Shown one piece after another: positions 8,724-9,824 of a stretch of DNA of 9,824 nt. The DNA is taken from assembly GCA_030151105.1 (NCBI GenBank), contig JASLEN010000128.1:1-9824 (forward strand). The letters are read 5' to 3'. Source of the stretch: Dysgonomonas sp. GTDB lineage: Bacteria; Bacteroidota; Bacteroidia; Bacteroidales; Dysgonomonadaceae. Position numbers and translations under genes: made by a program. Every line of letters starts with the position of its first letter. Position 1 is the stretch's first letter. The notes below the pieces were generated by a model, which did not search any database, had not been told where the DNA came from, and saw nothing but the letters and a program-made list of their open reading frames with translations.

Positions 8724-8861
8724 TTAGATTAAATAAATATTATCTACTGCTCCACATCTAAAAGCTGCGGATACTGAAAAGTTAGGATACATAATTAAAG
8801 TACTTTCAAGTGCATTATAGTGCTGTGTCATTGGACAGTCAGCAAAAAGAATCTTCTTCAT
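8724..8861 (-). CDS. Possible 45-residue small protein just upstream of the PepSY gene
   Basis: A complete ORF of 45 codons begins ATGAAGAAG in A-rich context (TTAAACA before the ATG), as usual for starts in these bacteria. It ends with TAA 16 nt before the PepSY ATG. The product (MKKILFADCPMTQHYNALES...) has two Cys residues (9 and 36), no membrane segment and no family I recognise. The spacing suggests translational coupling with the PepSY gene or a leader peptide. An ORF this short can arise by chance, so it is listed as hypothetical. Confidence 0.35.
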   Translation of the reverse strand: MKKILFADCPMTQHYNALESTLIMYPNFSVSAAFRCGAVDNIYLI

Positions 8862-9036
8862 TGTTTAAGTATGAGTAAATATTATGATAGTTGAATTTTG
8901 AGATTCGAAAAGGACAGATGTACGAACCAGTACCAAAGTTAAAGGCACATGGGATTAAAGAATCATAGAAAGGATGCACTCCTCTATTCTCACAATAGAG
9001 GCACACTGATTTCAAAAAGGAGTAAAAACGACTCAT
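8839..9036 (-). CDS. Doubtful 65-residue ORF in the riboswitch leader
   Basis: This 65-codon ORF (MSRFYSFLKSVCLYC..., ending in EEDSFC) lies between the riboswitch and the PepSY gene. It overlaps the start of the next small ORF by 23 nt in another frame. It has six Cys residues (12, 15, 30, 40 and 65 among them are widely spaced apart from CLYC at 12-15) and many aromatic residues, but no recognised domain or signal peptide. A strong hairpin (8981-9001) lies inside it. Its composition is what random AT-rich sequence gives. It is kept only because no better gene occupies this stretch. Confidence 0.18.
   Translation of the reverse strand: MSRFYSFLKSVCLYCENRGVHPFYDSLIPCAFNFGTGSYICPFRISKFNYHNIYSYLNNEEDSFC
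8934..8941 (-). promoter_or_regulatory. Possible internal -7 promoter element
   Basis: TAACTTTG on the minus strand matches the Bacteroidetes -7 consensus TAnnTTTG exactly. No TTG or TTTG stands about 20 nt upstream, so the match is only half a promoter. If active, it would give the PepSY and receptor genes a transcript that bypasses the riboswitch and would start near the small ORF at 8861. Confidence 0.25.
8978..9006 (-). other. RNA hairpin in the leader
   Basis: On the minus strand CCTCTATT (9001-8994) pairs perfectly with AATAGAGG (8988-8981) around the 5-nt loop GTGAG. GTGC on each flank can add four more pairs, two of them G-U, with one bulged A. It is not followed by a T-run, so it is not a classical terminator. 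It could be a processing or stability element in the long leader, or chance. Confidence 0.45.
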
Positions 9037-9156
9037 CCTGCTAAATGATTTTTAACACATCAATCAGCTCGAAGAAAATAAATTACGAAAATGAAGATTA
9101 TGAAAAGAATTAATATAGATGCAAAAAACACACCACAGTAATTTTTTCTGTTCTTC
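9037..9156 (-). other. AT-rich leader between riboswitch platform and small ORFs
   Basis: No ATG-started ORF of useful length lies here. One minus-strand frame stays open from 9185 to the TGA at 9060-9062. It would encode a basic stretch followed by a membrane-helix-like run (FFASILILFIIFIFVIYFL), but it has no ATG and only GTG at 9131-9129 or CTG as candidate starts. T-rich sequence easily produces such hydrophobic frames, so I do not call a gene. Confidence 0.4.
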
Positions 9157-9176
9157 AGCCTTATTTCCCGAAAGCT
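9157..9176 (-). promoter_or_regulatory. P13 hairpin of the cobalamin riboswitch expression platform
   Basis: On the minus strand AGCTTT (9176-9171) pairs with AAGGCT (9162-9157), one pair being G-U, around a loop that begins CGGG (9170-9167). This loop is complementary to CCCG (9307-9304) in the L5 position of the aptamer. A kissing interaction between L5 and L13 is the known switching element of these riboswitches, which stabilise it on ligand binding. The assignment is by eye from base pairing and position, 22 nt after the aptamer's 3' end. Confidence 0.65.
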
Positions 9177-9195
9177 TATAAACTTTTAAAACTAT

Positions 9196-9380
9196 CTTGG
9201 CAGGTCTTCTGACTTACTCCATCTTTGAAACGTCCTTCCCATTCTACAACAGAACAGTGGTTTTTGAGTTTTGTTCAAAGACTATTGGTGGAGCTTACAG
9301 CAGCGGGTCTGTTCAGGATTTGCACCTGATTCCCTTTTCATCACTTTTCTGTATCAAGAATTGTGACACCAAAATCAGGC
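9196..9380 (-). promoter_or_regulatory. Cobalamin riboswitch
   Basis: The minus strand carries the conserved blocks of the cobalamin (B12) riboswitch in the right order. These are GGTGTC near the 5' end (about 9370-9365), then GGGAATCAGGTGCAAATCC (the GGGAA...GGTG...AATCC core, about 9335-9317). CAGACCCGCTGCTGTAAG with the L5 CCCG (9307-9304) follows, then CCACTG, GGGAAGGACG and finally GTCAGAAGACCTGCC (9213-9199), the standard 3' end. Binding of a corrinoid is expected to lower expression of the genes downstream. The first recognisable one is the PepSY gene at 8707, about 490 nt away, followed by the TonB-dependent receptor gene. Identity is near certain from the core motifs; which genes it truly controls is inference. 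Confidence 0.95.
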
Positions 9381-9381
9381 G

Positions 9382-9389
9382 CAAAGGTA
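9382..9389 (-). promoter_or_regulatory. Predicted -7 box of the riboswitch transcript
   Basis: TACCTTTG on the minus strand matches TAnnTTTG exactly and stands right before the aptamer, where Bacteroidetes cobalamin riboswitch transcripts usually start. The expected -33 TTG is missing: the sequence 20 nt upstream is only A and T. Transcription should begin at about 9374-9378. Confidence 0.55.
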
Positions 9390-9547
9390 AGCATTAATAT
9401 TTACGAATTATAATTAATTACTCTAAAAGACCACAAACTGTATTTAGAACATATAGCAGTATCCATACAAATATTGATCATACATTCAAATTTAGCCACT
9501 CACCACAAATAGCGACATCAAACTCTTTTTTTACTTATTTTAAGCGA
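9390..9547. other. Divergent intergenic region
   Basis: AT-rich sequence separates the riboswitch transcript from the plus-strand gene. No ORF or RNA gene is visible. It holds the left arm CTCACCAC (9499-9506) of an inverted repeat whose right arm GTGGTGAG lies at 9597-9604, beyond the plus-strand promoter. Confidence 0.5.
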
Positions 9548-9578
9548 TTGTTAGCTCACTAGCTTACCCTTACATTTG
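9548..9578 (+). promoter_or_regulatory. Predicted promoter of the plus-strand exported protein gene
   Basis: TTG (9548-9550), 20 nt, then TACATTTG (9571-9578) matches the Bacteroidetes promoter consensus with an exact -7 box. The transcript would start about 5-7 nt further on, giving a leader of roughly 70 nt before the ATG at 9652. A small hairpin CACCA-TTAG-TGGTG (9589-9602) lies at the start of that leader. Confidence 0.65.
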
Positions 9579-9651
9579 TACACAATAACACCATTAGTGG
9601 TGAGCAGATTGTCACATCAATCAAAAACAATAATATATTTCAAAAAGACAA

Positions 9652-9824
9652 ATGTATAAACATTTAACTATCAGCATTCTATTCCTATTAATAATATCTA
9701 CCTCTACATACGCCAGACCTAAACATAGGATGGTATCGGTTTCTGGAAAAATTGTTGATGAAAACAACAGACCACTTGAAGCAGTTACTGTACAATTATT
9801 AAATAGCAACTACGGAACATTCAC
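9652..9824 (+). CDS. Exported protein with carboxypeptidase-regulatory-like N-terminal domain (partial, probable TonB-dependent receptor)
   Basis: Only the first 57 codons are present; the gene runs off the window. Translation from the ATG at 9652 gives a signal peptide (MYKHLTISILFLLIISTSTYA) followed by VSVSGKIVDENNRPLEAV, the opening of a CarboxypepD_reg-like domain (about residue 28 onward). In Bacteroidetes this domain most often stands before the plug of a TonB-dependent receptor, so a receptor is the best guess. Other outer-membrane or surface proteins also carry it. A consensus promoter lies about 75 nt upstream. It is divergent from the riboswitch operon and shows no riboswitch of its own. 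Confidence 0.8.
   Translation, partial: MYKHLTISILFLLIISTSTYARPKHRMVSVSGKIVDENNRPLEAVTVQLLNSNYGTF

Noticed and set aside
8761..8800. Short direct repeat GGATAC (two copies)
   Set aside because: Two six-base copies this close in AT-rich DNA are expected by chance, and there is no third copy or array.
8981..9001. Hairpin as an intrinsic terminator controlled by the riboswitch
   Set aside because: No T-tract follows on either strand, and it is about 200 nt from the aptamer, too far for a usual attenuation platform.
9197..9397. Plus-strand ORF of 66 codons
   Set aside because: It is antisense to the cobalamin aptamer along its whole length; the conserved RNA core explains the sequence.
9621..9809. 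Minus-strand ORF of 62 codons
   Set aside because: It lies opposite a plus-strand gene start with a clear signal peptide, carboxypeptidase-regulatory-like domain and promoter.

Overview
The window looks like a piece of an AT-rich Bacteroidota genome, most likely order Bacteroidales; the genus cannot be fixed from the sequence. Support comes from a GH20 lipoprotein next to other secreted glycan-handling proteins, a TonB-dependent receptor paired with a PepSY membrane protein, Bacteroidetes-type promoter elements (TTTG, about 20 nt, then TAnnTTTG), and start codons in A-rich context rather than behind strong Shine-Dalgarno sites. Nearly everything is on the minus strand.

Region A (24-4667, minus) is a three-gene glycan operon. 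Reading in the direction of transcription, a good consensus promoter at 4635-4667 carries a perfect small palindrome in its spacer. It is followed by a secreted protein with a family 9 carbohydrate-binding-like domain (3508-4608), a TIM-barrel glycosidase-like lipoprotein (2405-3511, ATGA overlap with the preceding gene) and a multidomain GH20 beta-N-acetylhexosaminidase lipoprotein (24-2351). All three carry export signals. Together they look like a surface or periplasmic set for binding and trimming GlcNAc- or GalNAc-containing glycans; the actual substrate is unknown.

Region B (4814-9389, minus) is an uptake operon. A weak promoter leads into a clear cobalamin riboswitch (about 9196-9380). 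Its downstream P13 hairpin exposes a CGGG loop complementary to the CCCG of L5, the known kissing-loop design of these switches. An unusually long stretch of about 490 nt follows, holding only small questionable ORFs, one of which (8724-8861) ends 16 nt before the next gene. Then come a four-helix PepSY-type inner-membrane protein (7211-8707) and, with an ATGA overlap, a siderophore-type TonB-dependent outer-membrane receptor (4887-7214). A strong intrinsic terminator at 4814-4861 closes the operon. The receptor/PepSY pair resembles iron-siderophore systems such as XusA/XusC, so its position behind a B12 sensor is the most interesting point of the window.

Region C (9381-9824) is a divergent intergenic region. 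It holds a good plus-strand promoter (9548-9578) flanked by an 8-bp inverted repeat, and the first 57 codons of an exported protein (9652 to the window edge) that begins with a carboxypeptidase-regulatory-like domain, as at the N-terminus of many Bacteroidetes TonB-dependent receptors.

No tRNA, rRNA, CRISPR array, insertion sequence or phage gene was seen.
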